This document shows, one piece after another, positions 27,237 through 40,000 of a stretch of DNA of 64,000 bases (position 1 is its first letter; each line of letters opens with the position of its first letter). The stretch comes from Phoenix dactylifera (taxonomy: Eukaryota > Streptophyta > Magnoliopsida > Arecales > Arecaceae): positions 1,962,001-2,026,000 of the forward strand of contig NC_052409.1 in the NCBI RefSeq assembly GCF_009389715.1, read 5' to 3'. Below the pieces are notes generated by a model that was not told the origin of the DNA, did not search any database, and saw only the letters and a list, made by a program, of their open reading frames with translations. The position numbers and the translations under genes are program-made.

Positions 27237-28127
27237 TAAAATATGGTGGTCATGTGATGTTATGTAGCAAGTTGCTCACCATATGGGAGATTGCAAGGCA
27301 GACAGGACAGGCCGAGTGGAAGAAAAAATAAAGGAGTGGATGGGGATGACCTGCATGATTTCAGAGCTCCAGTACCCTGCGAGAAACCTCATTGACAAGC
27401 TTATCATGTAGCTCTATAATGTCAAGCTTAGTATGCCTGTTGCAGCAAACCTTGTTCTTCATGGCTATTGACACCTGTTGCGCCAAGATTCAGTAGTTGT
27501 TGTAGTAATTTCATCAAAGTAGATATAATTTTGGTCTCGGTTTGTCATTGTTATGTATCTTATGGAGCATACTGCTCTTCCAGGCTAGTGTGATGGGATA
27601 TAATTCATGTTCATATGCAACTTTCAGGGTGGTGAAATGTAGTGAGCTCTATAATTCGGTGGACTTCAGCACTCAATCATAAGGATTGGTATTCAGTGCT
27701 CAGTCTACCTTTGCTGTGCCAGAAAATTTGCATACCTCCGAGCAAAGATGATCATGAACTCAGTTGAAATAACTCAGAAAGAGAGTGGCGCCTAGCCGTT
27801 GAGAGCGTCTGTTGAGGAGATTGATCTCCTACTTCTTCACCTCGAAAACCTTCTCTCCGGAACTTCTTGACCATTCATTCTGTAACAGTGGAAATTAGCC
27901 CTCGTAAGGCCGACAATATTTGAAGGAGCGGTTGCTTCCTTGAGCATGTGAAAATATAACTTGGTGAAATTGGCTCCTTCCAAAGAGGGGTGGAGGCATG
28001 GGCAATTGCCAATGGGTTTGACCCAAGGTTTCAGAAAGCTAGTCTCATGGTTTAAAAAGACTATATCTGGAGGCGAGGTAGAAAAATATAGCCTCAAAAC
28101 TTTTACTTCAGGGTTACTACTTGACAT

Positions 28128-28204
28128 GGTACGCTGTACCGTATCATCCGTACTGTACCGTACCGATATTATAATAGGGTGGCACCGGTACGGCAAATTT
28201 TGAT
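28128..28204 (-). repeat. GTAC-rich dispersed repeat, copy 1 (short)
   Basis: The segment carries ggtacgctgtaccgtatc and gtactgtaccgtaccg, and ends ggtacggcaaattttga. Read on the minus strand it opens tcaaaatttGCCGTACC, the terminus shared with the other three copies. Confidence 0.7.
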
Positions 28205-29539
28205 TCTTGAGGCTTATATTTATGAATTAAAGTATATCCTTCACAATGATCTTTAAGGAACAGAAGAGGCATAAAGGAAGAGTTTGTTTTCTCATGTATT
28301 ATTCTTTTAAGATTGAAAGTAAAAAAATTTACCTTCCAACTTAATTGCTTGTTAGAATTACAATTATGCTCTTAGCGAAGCTATAAACTCATCACTTTCT
28401 CATCTTTATTTTTGAGATTCTACCTTATGCTCGGTACTTTGCTCCCTAATCATTATGCTTTAAACTGCCTTTGACGCTTTACGTCTTGTGTTTTCAGGCT
28501 AAGCTGCCTCACCTCTGTTTTTAGTTTTTCAAAACACTGCTTCAACTCAAAACTTGAGCTTTTTTTGTGTTTTCATAATTCACACATTCAAAACTAGGTT
28601 AGTCAGGAGTCAGGTTTAAATTTCATGGTATCAACGCTTATCGTAAAGTTAATTATCTTTTAAAGGAAAATAAAGGAGACCCCTAAAAGTTTGGTTCCCA
28701 GAAAAAAATGAAGAGAACAAATGAAATGTTTCAATTTTTAAAGAAAATTAGAGAGAAGATGAGTTAATCAGAGAGGTTAAACTAACCAAGTAGTAAGCTA
28801 ATAAAGTTTGGGGCTTGTTTGATTTAGGGAGGAAAGAGTTTATGGAAAATAATGTTTAATTTATTATCTCCCTGTTTGTTGAATAAAAAAATATTTTCAG
28901 TTGATATATCATATTTTAAATAAAACTGTTTGTTTTGCATACATATGGCAAACGACGATAACAATTTGAAAAAGCCCATAATTGTTGCCCCTGCTTTGAG
29001 ACATCCGGACCATGGTCTATCGCGAGGTGGCCTTCCAGCTTTGCACGAGTACAGAGAGACCAAACTGGCTGCTGATTGAGTGGCCACGTACGTGGCCAAT
29101 CATTTCTGAGATATCTTATGGGTTCGAGAAAAAAAGATGCTTAGTATGCTCTAAAATTTTTTATTTTTTATTTTTTTTGGATATATTTGTACTAAAATTG
29201 TATAAAATATCTGCCCTTAAAAAAAATCCACAAGAAAAAAATAACGCGATTCCTCCCCGGTCCAAAAATCAAATATATCAGTCCCCGAGAGCACAACTGC
29301 CCTGAATCTTTGGGCCCGTCGCCATCTGGGGAAGCAAAGATTGCCCTTCTCTCCCTCCAAAGTCATGGGAGGAGAACCAATCGGCACCTACCTCTCCAGG
29401 CCCCACCCAGCCAGATTACTTGCCCCCCAAGTGCCCCGCCACCTCCAGGCACCACGTGTCCCGCGCCACCTAAAATTAAGAAAAATGCTTTGTGTACCAG
29501 GGGCCAAGGGGGGCACTTTAGGACCCATAAATGAAGAGC

Positions 29540-29990
29540 TCTAAGAATATTTAGATTTGATATAAATATATTTGAATCGTAATCTAGATCTATTTACCAT
29601 TTATTAAGTAGATTATATTTAAATTTAGATCTTTTAATGCATTTAATCCGATTTATTTAATATGTCTAAGAACTATTTAATTTGTTCAAAATCTGCTTAA
29701 TCCATTTTTGTCATACGACCCTCTTAACCAATTTAATTTTTTAAATCTATTTATTTGGTTAAAAATCCACTCAACATATTAATCCATTTAACTTGATACA
29801 GCTTATTTAATAAAAAAATTATATGGGTTAGATTGGATTGTCTGTTTAATAAATAGATCAAATTTAATTTTAAAGTGTTGACATATTTAATAAGCACGTT
29901 AAATTCAGGCTGATGAATTTTTAATCCGATCTATATTCAATTTGATTTATATCGAATTCGACCCGACCCAATTATTATTTCTAATCCCAT
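29540..29990. repeat. AT-rich repeat region with TTTAAT/GACCCGACCC motifs
   Basis: Many short variants of atttaat/ttgattta and atccgat end in cgacccgacccaatt at about 29958. The text resembles the gggtcggatc-type repeat at about 55271-55737 and may be a degraded relative. No ends are defined. Confidence 0.35.
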
Positions 29991-31007
29991 GTCCACTCTG
30001 CGATCAAGAAAATCTCAGCGGCGAGACTTCCTACATCATCAACTCTCTGAACACCCTCTCCAAGAAGCAATTAAATTCTCATAGCTTTCCTCCCACTCTA
30101 AGGCTTGGGAAAAAAAAAAAGTCAAGCTAAGTTGATTGCATACAAATTCGGCATTCACCACGAATTAGCTAAGACAATGATTCAAAATTCAAAAAAAAAT
30201 TGATGAATTTGTCAAAATATATATTAACTTAGATATGACTAATTTCAAATAAAAATTAGAATCAATTTGAAAGAACTGAATTGACTATAAAAAATTAGTT
30301 CAAAAACCTATACTAAGCTTAAAAGCTTAAACATTACTGAAAGGGAGACCTAGCCCGACCCAGACTCAAGAGGTAAATCAAATTTGGTTTTAAAATCTTC
30401 GTCCCGAAGCCAAATCAAATTGGCTCTGTGCTGAGCTCGACCGGACCGAATTCTGCGGCCGTATTTGACGAACGATCCAGTAGTGAGCCGTGGGCCTGGG
30501 ACCCCATTCCCGGTCTATTCGGTCCAATCGCACCGTTATAAACGCCAAATCCAAATCCAAATCGATCTCCTCTCCCCAAGCGTCGCCGACTTGGTCTGGC
30601 ACGGAGGGGTATTTTAGGCAATATAAATCACTTGGGGATATTATCGCAATTTGATCCCTCCTTTTTTAATTTGTCTTTGCCTTCCCCTTTTTGCCCCTTC
30701 TTCCGTCGTCACCCGTCCCCACCTCTCCCCCTCTCCGGCTCTCTCCCCTGTTCTTTCCCTTCCCAAAGTATTGCCGTCAATAATTATTATTTTAGTACCA
30801 TTAGATCGAGGATTAATCCTCTTTTCTCACCGCCTTCCTTCCGCTTCCTTCCAGAAACCGCAGAGCCCTCCGGCCTTTTGCCCCCAAGGTAAAGGCCTGA
30901 GCAAACCCTTATTCCCCGTTTCTCCTCCCGATCTTGGGTTCCTTTCCCCTTGGCGTCGCCGAAGACCGCCCCCTGAAACCCTGATTTCTCGGCCCATCCT
31001 CGTGAGC

Positions 31008-34000
31008 ATGGCGAACGGCGACGGCCCCTCCGGTCCCGAGGACTTTGTGCTCCGCTCCGGCGTCCGATCCGGTCTCAAGCGCGAGTTCGCCTTCGCCCTC
31101 CGCGCCCAGGCCGCCCTCCCGGTGTCCCTCGGCCGCACCCGCTCGGGTAAGTCCCCATCCTTTCAACTCGCCGCCCTTTCTCGCGATTCCAAGAGGCCCA
31201 AGAAAGCCGATACCAGGGCGTCCGAGGCAGCCGGACCGCCGCCGGAGGCGGTGGCCCCGAACCCCCCTCCTAATCTCTGCCAGATCGAGGCAGAAGGTCC
31301 TGTTGTGGTGGATCGTGTGGATGAGGCCAAGGAGGAGGCCCCAATTGTGGTGAATGGGCAGGATGAGGCGATGCCGGATTTCAATCTGTCGGGGATTGGG
31401 TCTGCCGTGGAGAAATCTGCTCAGATCGGCGTTCTTGATGAGGCTATGGTGGATGGGGATTCTCACCAAGAGAAATCAGGATTGAGTGCTACATCAGAAG
31501 GTTTGCCGGAGCCCCCAGTGGCTTCTTCGCCTCCGATCGAGGGAGCTGGAGCTGGATCTGTGATTGACGATAATGGGATTGAGACCCCAATTGCAATTGA
31601 TGATAATGATGCGTGCAAGGCTAATGGCGATCGATTGGAGAATGGCTGTGCCTCGGAGGACCCAATTGTAATCGATGTTCAAGATGGATCAAAGATGGAT
31701 GGCATGACGATGGAGAAGCCTATGAAGAAGAGGTTCACGAGGTCGTCATTGAAGGTTACTTTGCAAGAATCATCGACTGCAAACCTTCCGCCAACATTGG
31801 ATCAGGCACGTTCTGTGGCAGAGGCGCCGATTTTGGTAGACGATCATGGTGAATTGGAGAAGTCTACCAGAAGGTTCACGAGATCGGCATTGAAGGTCCC
31901 TCCAATGGAGGATGGAGTCTCTACGGTGGGTTCCCTGATGGTGATAAATGCTCACAATGGGTCTAAGGACGGAAATAGTTTGTCAGAGAAGCCTGCCAGG
32001 AGGTTTACAAGGTCGGCAATTAAAGCTAAAGAGAAAGATTCTGGAGCAGCAGAAACCACTACCACAAGTAGTGGGTCTGTTGGGTCAGACGACCCGAAGG
32101 CCGAGGCAAATGGTGAGAATGGATCTTTGAACTCGACACTGAAGAAGAAGATGGAACTGAAGATGTCCAAGAAAATTGCGCTGACAAAGCTGCCAACAAA
32201 TGTTAGGGACTTGCTTGCTACTGGCCTGCTTGAGGGGTTGCATGTCAAGTACATTGCCTCCAATGGCAAGGTATGTGCCCCAATTTTGATGTTAATGAAT
32301 TAAAGTTGCAGCAATCGCATTGCATGCTGAAACATTAGTGATTTTTCATAGCTAGTAGCAATTGGCTTGTACTTGCAAATTACCTGATGATAATACAAGT
32401 ATACTTGGTCATCGTTTTTTAATTCAAATTGCCCTTTTGGCCATGAAGTTCCTCCTTTTAGCTTACTATGACTTCAATGGTAGGCTGCATGTGGAGTACT
32501 GATTATTTTGGTACTCTGCTGGGCAGTTGATAAGCATTTTTCTTGATCACATTTATCGGCATTGTAATTTTGATCAAGAATTGTGTTTATGGCATTATTA
32601 TCACAGCAAGCTGTGCTTCAGGGCGTGATAAAGGGAAACAATATATTGTGCTCTTGTTCTTCGTGCAATGGTTCGAAGGTGGGTTCTTCTGTTTTGCTCT
32701 TCACCTGGATGTTGGATAGAATCTTGTGTTACGACTCTTGTCATTTGATATTGTCCTGGGCATTGCAGGCTGTTTCAGCTTATCAGTTTGAACTGCATGC
32801 TGGGAGCACAAAGAAGCATCCATCAGACTTCATTTTTTTGGAAAATGGGAAGAGCCTTCGTGATGTTTTAAAAGCATGCATCAGTGCTCCATTAGACATG
32901 TTGGAAGCTGCAATCCAGAATGCGATTGGTCAAGCACCTCCAAAGGAACAGATCACTTGTCAGAAGTGCAAAGGTAAGATTTTATGCTGCTGACCTTCTA
33001 TGGTGGTTGGTGTTTTGGTATGCTGGGACCTGTTCAGATGGTTACTTGTTTCTAACTATTCAGAGTTATTTCATACTTCACGCACTGGGAAGTTTGCACT
33101 GCTGTGTGATTCATGTCTCAATTCAAAGCAACCACCAAAAACTCCAAGCCCATCACATGGAACTGCTAGTACTATGAGGTATGTTTCCTTTATAGTTTTA
33201 TGCAATACTTATGTAAGGACTTCTTGCTTTATAGTCTGTATTTTTTTTAAAAAAAAGAATACCACTCTGTGCAGTTTGTATGTGTTCTGTTAGAGGAGGA
33301 AGAGGGAGGTAGAGCAATTATTGTATTCTTAAAATTGTTTAAAGGCCAAAATAGGGTGGGAACTTATGCTCCGAGGCTACCATTGTGAGTTACTAGAGCA
33401 AATAGTCATGTGTCTTTAACAAGTATCTTAATTTCCTTCATTTTTTCCATTTGGATTTACCTTTCTCCTTTATTTGGTTTCTCCTTCTTTATGATTACTT
33501 CACTTAATTTCATTTGCCTTATCTTTTGTACTTTTCAACTACAGAATTTGATTTTTCCCCTTTTTTGTCCATAATTTTATGTTCTTGTATCACTGGGTTA
33601 TTTGAGCCACTTGCTTCATGTGGATTGATGCTTGGCTGGTTTGTAATGGTTCTAGTTGGGTGCATGATTAGATGATGGCAAGATCATCCAAATAGAAAAC
33701 AAGATATGAAGATGTAGCATGTTACATCTGTTTTATTTTAGTTGTATTATATCTTTGAGTTAAAAAATGAATTGGATATACTAGCTGTGGTGTATCTTTA
33801 TAGTGATCATTCGAGAACTTGATGGTAAAGGAGCAGGATAAGTATCCAAGCTAAAGAAGGTGAATATACAAGGTCATATGAAAGCCTTATTAGATAACCA
33901 TTGTACTTTTCAATTTCAAATCATATTTGCCAATGAGATTAGGTAAGCGAACATAATATATATTGGCTTAGATAAAAAGAGGAATAAGAGATTAACCGAA

Positions 34001-37000
34001 CAAACATTCTTTTCCTCGTACTAACTGCTTGTAAACATAATTCTTTGCACTACTCAATATATGAACTCTAGAGGGTTTCTTCTGTCCCCACTATAAGTAA
34101 TTTCAAGGTATATGTTGAAGTTACATTTATATACAAAAGTAATGTAATATATAGTAGAAGTGTCTTTCGTGTTATCTGAGTGTCGTTTATCATAGCTGCC
34201 AGGAAGATGTGTTTGCATTACTCAAACATTGCATTGCATGCTTGACTTGAATCTCTTACACATTTTTTGTTTTTCTTTCTAGGTTGATTTCTTTGAGTTA
34301 AAATTCTTTTCTTGGTGCATTCTTGTTTGTGCATGATCTACATCACATCTCGTGGAATACTTCTTGTCTTGTATATCTTTGTCCTCCTTATATCTACAGT
34401 GTACTTGTAAATTTACCTTTTATATGGCTTACATATAATTGTTGTGTTTCAGGTCATCGAGGACTGGTTCGTTAGAGGATCCATCAGATAGCTCATCCAA
34501 GAATTTGCTACCAAATAAGAAGAATAGTGCGGGAAAGTTAACTAGAAAGTTGGTATTTTAAGTTCATTTGTTAAAATTTTGTTTTGTATAGCCTATTCTC
34601 CATTTGTCTTTCCCTTTAGCTTGCTATTAATCTATGTTCTTTGGTGAATTTTCTGTATGCTAGGGATTTGGGGTTGCATAAGCTGGTTTTTATGAATGAC
34701 ATTTTACCTCAGGGAACTGAAGTAGCCTACTATGTTCGTGGAAAGGTTGTGTTCAAGATGATTAAATGTTTCTTTTTGTGATTGGCTGTCTCTTTTGTGG
34801 TCCTTTGTTTAATATATTTGTCATTATGATTCTACAGAGATTGCTTCAGGGTTATATAAAAGAGACTGGAATATACTGTCATTGCTGCAATACTGTGGTA
34901 AAAATATGGATCTGTTCAAATTTGTTGATTTTTTTGAATATCCCATATCAAATGTTTGACTTCCTTAATCCTAAACGGCAGATTAGTCCGTCACAGTTTG
35001 AAGCTCATGCTGGTCAGGCTTCTCGGCGCAAACCGTGAGTTGATGATTAAAAAATATATATATCTTGTTGATTTGCTTCCAGACATCTTAACTCCTTACT
35101 CATCACTTTTACATTTGTTCTGATTTTCCAGTTACAATAACATCTATACTTCAAATGGAGTTTCTCTTCATGAATTATCTGTTTCGCTATCTAAAGGCCG
35201 CAAGTTGTCGGCGAGTGAAAATGATGATCTCTGCGGCATCTGTGCAGATGGTGGAAATCTTCTCCTTTGCGATCTTTGTCCTCGGGCCTTCCACAAAGGT
35301 GTTTACTTTGAGTGTCACAAAGATTTTCTTAGTATCTCTAATTTTAGAGCATACTTGTCTCAAAAAAGGTTTCATGTATAAGGAATATATGAAGGAGACA
35401 GCAAGCACTTGGTCTGGTGATTATTGGCATCTATAAAAAAAACCCATTTAGATATGAGATAAGGGGTTGTTTTTATTTTTCTTTATTTCTGCATCTGAAT
35501 CCGGATGCTTTTGAGGTTCATATCTGGTGCAGGATCCTCCATAAATATTACTAAAATCTGGAGCTCCAGCACTATTTAATCTCATAAAGATTACCCGTCA
35601 ATGGGTTGCCTTTGGATTTTTATCTTTATTTTGTTATTTTAAGATTATGGTGGTTGTTTTGGAGTTCTATAGTTTAAAATTTCTTTGTTTTTCCTATTAT
35701 TCTGGTAATACGCTACCGGCTGTTTGTGATTATTGGTGTTGTATACTAGACATGCTGTATAATGGTTAGAGTTGGTTCATACAGTCAGTGGAGTGCTGAT
35801 ACTTTGATTTCATTGAGAGGAGTATGATTTCACATGCCTTTTTCAAAAGAAAAATTGTAGACGAACCTCCTCCTTAGAAAATAGTTTTCCATTTGGATGG
35901 ATGTGATGCAATGGCACTTAGGAACTCTTTTTTTATCATTGAAACTCCATCTTGCATTTCTCATATGTCTTTTTGCTAGTATCCTTTAAATGTCTTAATT
36001 GACATGCCTATTGGAAGCACAGATGCTTAGGTGAAGTTAAAGATAATTAATTGCTTGTTTGTGCTGCTATATAATTAAATTCCCCTTTTTGTATGTACGA
36101 CAAATGCATTTTATAACAATTTATTTTTTTTTAAAAACAAAATTAATGTTTTAGTCTTTTAGATAATACGTAGATGTTATGCATATGACAAGCCTGGCTT
36201 CGCAGTACCTGTTACCTAATGTATGTTTGGTCTGAGTTTTGTTTTAATGTGTCGAATTCGTAATCTATGTTTCTAACATGTTACCCCTTCCATTTGAGTT
36301 GCAGAATGTGTCGGTCTATTGAGCGTACCCAAAGGGGACTGGTACTGTCAATATTGTCAAAGTCTCCATCAAAGAGAAAGGAGTGTGGCGCATAATGATA
36401 ATGCAATTGCTGCTGGGAGGGTTGCTGGAGTCGACCCTATTGATCAGATATTTAGGCGATGTATTCGTATTGTCTCAACGCCCAATAATGACATCGGTGG
36501 CTGTGCCCTGTGCAGGTTAGCATTTTATCTATTTGTGAACTTTGTATACCATTAAATGCTTTTAATGCCTAACTGATTCAGCCCACTTGTGGTGGGCCTT
36601 TATTCATTTGTCGAACTTGTTTGCTATATTAATGCTTATGTTGCTTTGGGCACATTGAACCCATGTATAAGCTGTGTTGGGTAAACTGAATTTGAAATTT
36701 TGTTTCCTTTACACCTGGTTGCTAAAATGATTTTTTCCATGGTGTTATGGATGGAGTATTAATGCTATAATTTATCTGTTGAGCTTTGGCTTTATGAAAT
36801 TATTCTGTCCCATAGCACCTTATACATAGACAACTCACCGCCTCTTTTTTTTTTTCCATCTTTCTTCTTGTTTGTTATTTTATTGCACATGGAGCTTTCA
36901 AATAAAAATTGTGCATCTGTGCCATAGTAGTTGGTCTTATGATTTGATTCATTGTTGGTTTTGGATCTTGGTCACTATAATGATTTCCTTTTTGATGATA

Positions 37001-40000
37001 TTAAATATGTTACAGGCGCCATGACTTTTGCAAGTCAGGATTTGGTGACCGCACTGTCATTATCTGTGACCAGGTATGTTTTTGATTCTCACTATTTTAC
37101 TTTAGCTTCTTTTCTTTTATAATTGTATCCTTCCTTCACGTTGTACAATTATTTGTATGTTCAAGTTGTCATCCCTTTTCTCGAATACTGACTGAACTTT
37201 ATATGGTTACAGTGTGAGAGAGAGTACCATGTGGGGTGTCTGAAAGAGCATAAGATGGCTGATTTGAAGGTAACCACTTTGAAATCCTGTTATCCTTTTA
37301 ATAGGCAGTTGCCTTTGTCAAGTCCTAAAAGTTTGTTTATGTGTCTTGCTTGAAGTGGTGGCAGTGGGTCTATAATTTCGAAAGTTTTGAATAGGCCAAG
37401 TTACAGTGAATATTAGGTTGAAAGACACTTCTGGCCCGTTTATCCTCTTAATCACATAACATACACAAAGTTTTGAGCTTAACTATTATTATGGTTACAG
37501 GAGTTGCCTGAAGGAGAGTGGTTATGTACTTCTGATTGCAGTAGGATTCATACTGCTTTGCAAAAGTTGCTTCTTCGTGGAGCACAGCCAATCCCTCTAA
37601 TAGATGCGGATGTGATAAGGAAGAAGCACGACAACAATGGTTTCAACCGGGATGCCAATACCGATATAAGATGGCGACTTTTAAGTGGCAAAACTGCTGA
37701 TGCGGAAAGTAGATTGTTGCTTTCCAAAGCAGTCGCTATTTTCCATGTGAGTATTCATCAATCTAATGCTATTGTAACACCAAGTTTTCTATTTATCATT
37801 TTATTTTTGTAGAACTACTTTAATGGCCAGTAATGTTACAGTTATCAGTAAAACTGTATGTTGGATAGCTAATTGCGTTGTGCATTTTAAGAGAGACTTA
37901 TTGAATTACATGTCAACATCAGATTGCGATTGGTAGACATTGATGGATATCTTAGATATACCTCTTGGAGAAAAAGAACATATATATATGTATATCACCC
38001 ACCCATCACCCCCCCCCCCCCCCCCCCCCCCCCAAAATGAGTGGTTCTCTCTGAGATGTGTTTTGTATGTTGTGCAAACCATAAATATTACAGATTTAGT
38101 AGTGTGTGTGTGTGTGTGTGTTCATCTACCTATAAAGTAGAGAGGGAGAGGCAGACTGGGCTACCTCATACACAAAGAGAGAGAGAGAGAGAGAGAGCGC
38201 ACTAGACTTCGCTACACTCAAATGAATTTCTACTCAAATTTGGTCAAGTTTAGATTGGACAATGGTTCCCATATCAATGGTCCAAACTGTTAGATGTGAT
38301 CTACTACCTCTAAACAGCTTGCACACGAAAAATCAAGGTTTGCCGTACCGCTCGGTATGAGGCGTATGTACCGTACTGAAAGACAACCGGTACGAAACAT
38401 ATATTCAAGTTGGTATAAGCCGCCCACTGAGGTGCGTACCGGTCTAGACCGAGATGTACCGAGATGAAAATTGAAAAAATAGGTAAGAGAGCTATTTTAA
38501 CATATAGATGTACCGTACCGTACTATACCAATAAGGTACTGATACGGTACCCGGTACTGAGATTGTGGACCTTGTAAAAAATTATGTGATTTGGAGACTG
38601 CTAACCTATGCATCAAATGATCAAAAAAACATATATAATTCGATGCTATTTAGATTGTCCAATTTTTTTGCTACTTGATGCATATGCTAGAGGTCTTCGA
38701 ATCACATGATTTTTTGAGTAAGCTGTTTGCACCTAGTATATGTATGTATGTATAAATGAATGATGTACAGAGTTGATTCTTTTTTATAATTATGTTTTGC
38801 TTGGATAACTTATGAGTTTATAATTATAGTTTTTTTGACTTTGTTAGTTTCTTTGAGTAATTTGTTAGTTTCATCAACTTTAAGATGAGCAATGTTGTCT
38901 CTGGGTTGTAACTTCAAAAATTGTTTTTGTTGGAAGTTAATGGTTTTGCTAGTGAAAACATTGTATTTCACTAATGAATTTTCTTAAAGAGTGTTGTCAT
39001 GGTGGTCCGCATGTGTATGAATTATTAGTGGACTGTCACTGGGTGAGAGCTTTTTTTAGGCGAACTGCTGGGGAATGGTCATTTTCTTTGGTTGATGTCA
39101 CTATAGAATTTGACTATGTTATAGTGTTGTTTTGGTGTTCACAATTTTGAGGATCATATATGGGATACAGTGTGTATGTGTGTCTGTGTAGATAGATGCA
39201 CATATGTATGTGTTCATATATGTGCGAATATATACATGCATGCATGCATATATGTAATCAAATATAAGGATTTAAATATTCTGTGGCCTGTGAGGTGTCA
39301 AGATGGGCCATGGTGGTTGGCATGCTGTTGACTTGGTGTGAAGTTTCCCTATTTACGAGAAGCAACGTAGATAACCTTTGCCAGTTTGTCATAATGATGT
39401 GGTTTTGTTGTGGTGTGCTGTCTATGAGGAAAAATAAATTTTGATAATTATTGAATTAGGGTTTATTTCCTAGCTGAATTTCTTGTCTTACTTTAAACCT
39501 AATTTTAGCAATTAAAGGGCTTTTAAAGAAAAGAAAGCATTAAGCAAGAAAAGGCTTTTACTAAATAAGGCCGGTTCTCCTAAGCAATTAAAGGGCTATC
39601 ATCTACAACTTGCGCATCAAAAAAGACCTCTCAGCAGACTGTTTAGAGCTAGGACCAGCATCTGGAATTGGTTCGCCGTTGTTAACCGGGGAAAGCGTGG
39701 GACTTGAAAAGAAGATGGGAGACAGGGGAACTCCAACAAGTAATAGAAGAGAGGAGAGAGCCCTCTAAAAGCCCGACCTTTATTCGCTGTGCGAACAAGG
39801 TCTTGAAACCGAAGGTATGTATGGGCATTCTGGGCAGGTCGCAAGAAGCCGCTTTTAGAAGGTTTGGACCAATCGCAAAAGCTCACCACTTCTCCTAGCA
39901 CGCATTGGCACGCTTGCCTTAGACTCACACGACAGCCGACTTGATAGCCTGAGGAACGACGTTTCATTTTGCAAGTTATTTCTCCCTCGATTCTTTCATG

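Larger units (their letters stand above)
27041..31007. other. Spacer between the SIET and PHD-GNAT genes
   Basis: The region holds the SIET 3' UTR, a 42-bp tandem repeat, one GTAC-rich repeat and AT-rich repeats. From about 30600 it holds the pyrimidine-rich promoter/5' UTR of the next gene. The frame upstream of 31008 stays open as far as about 30651, but I see no in-frame ATG or conserved sequence there, so I treat it as UTR. Confidence 0.6.

Noticed and set aside
30651-31007. Upstream in-frame extension of the PHD-GNAT first exon
   Set aside because: The frame is open but I see no in-frame ATG before 31008, and the text is Pro/Ser/Leu-rich, as translated pyrimidine-rich leaders are.
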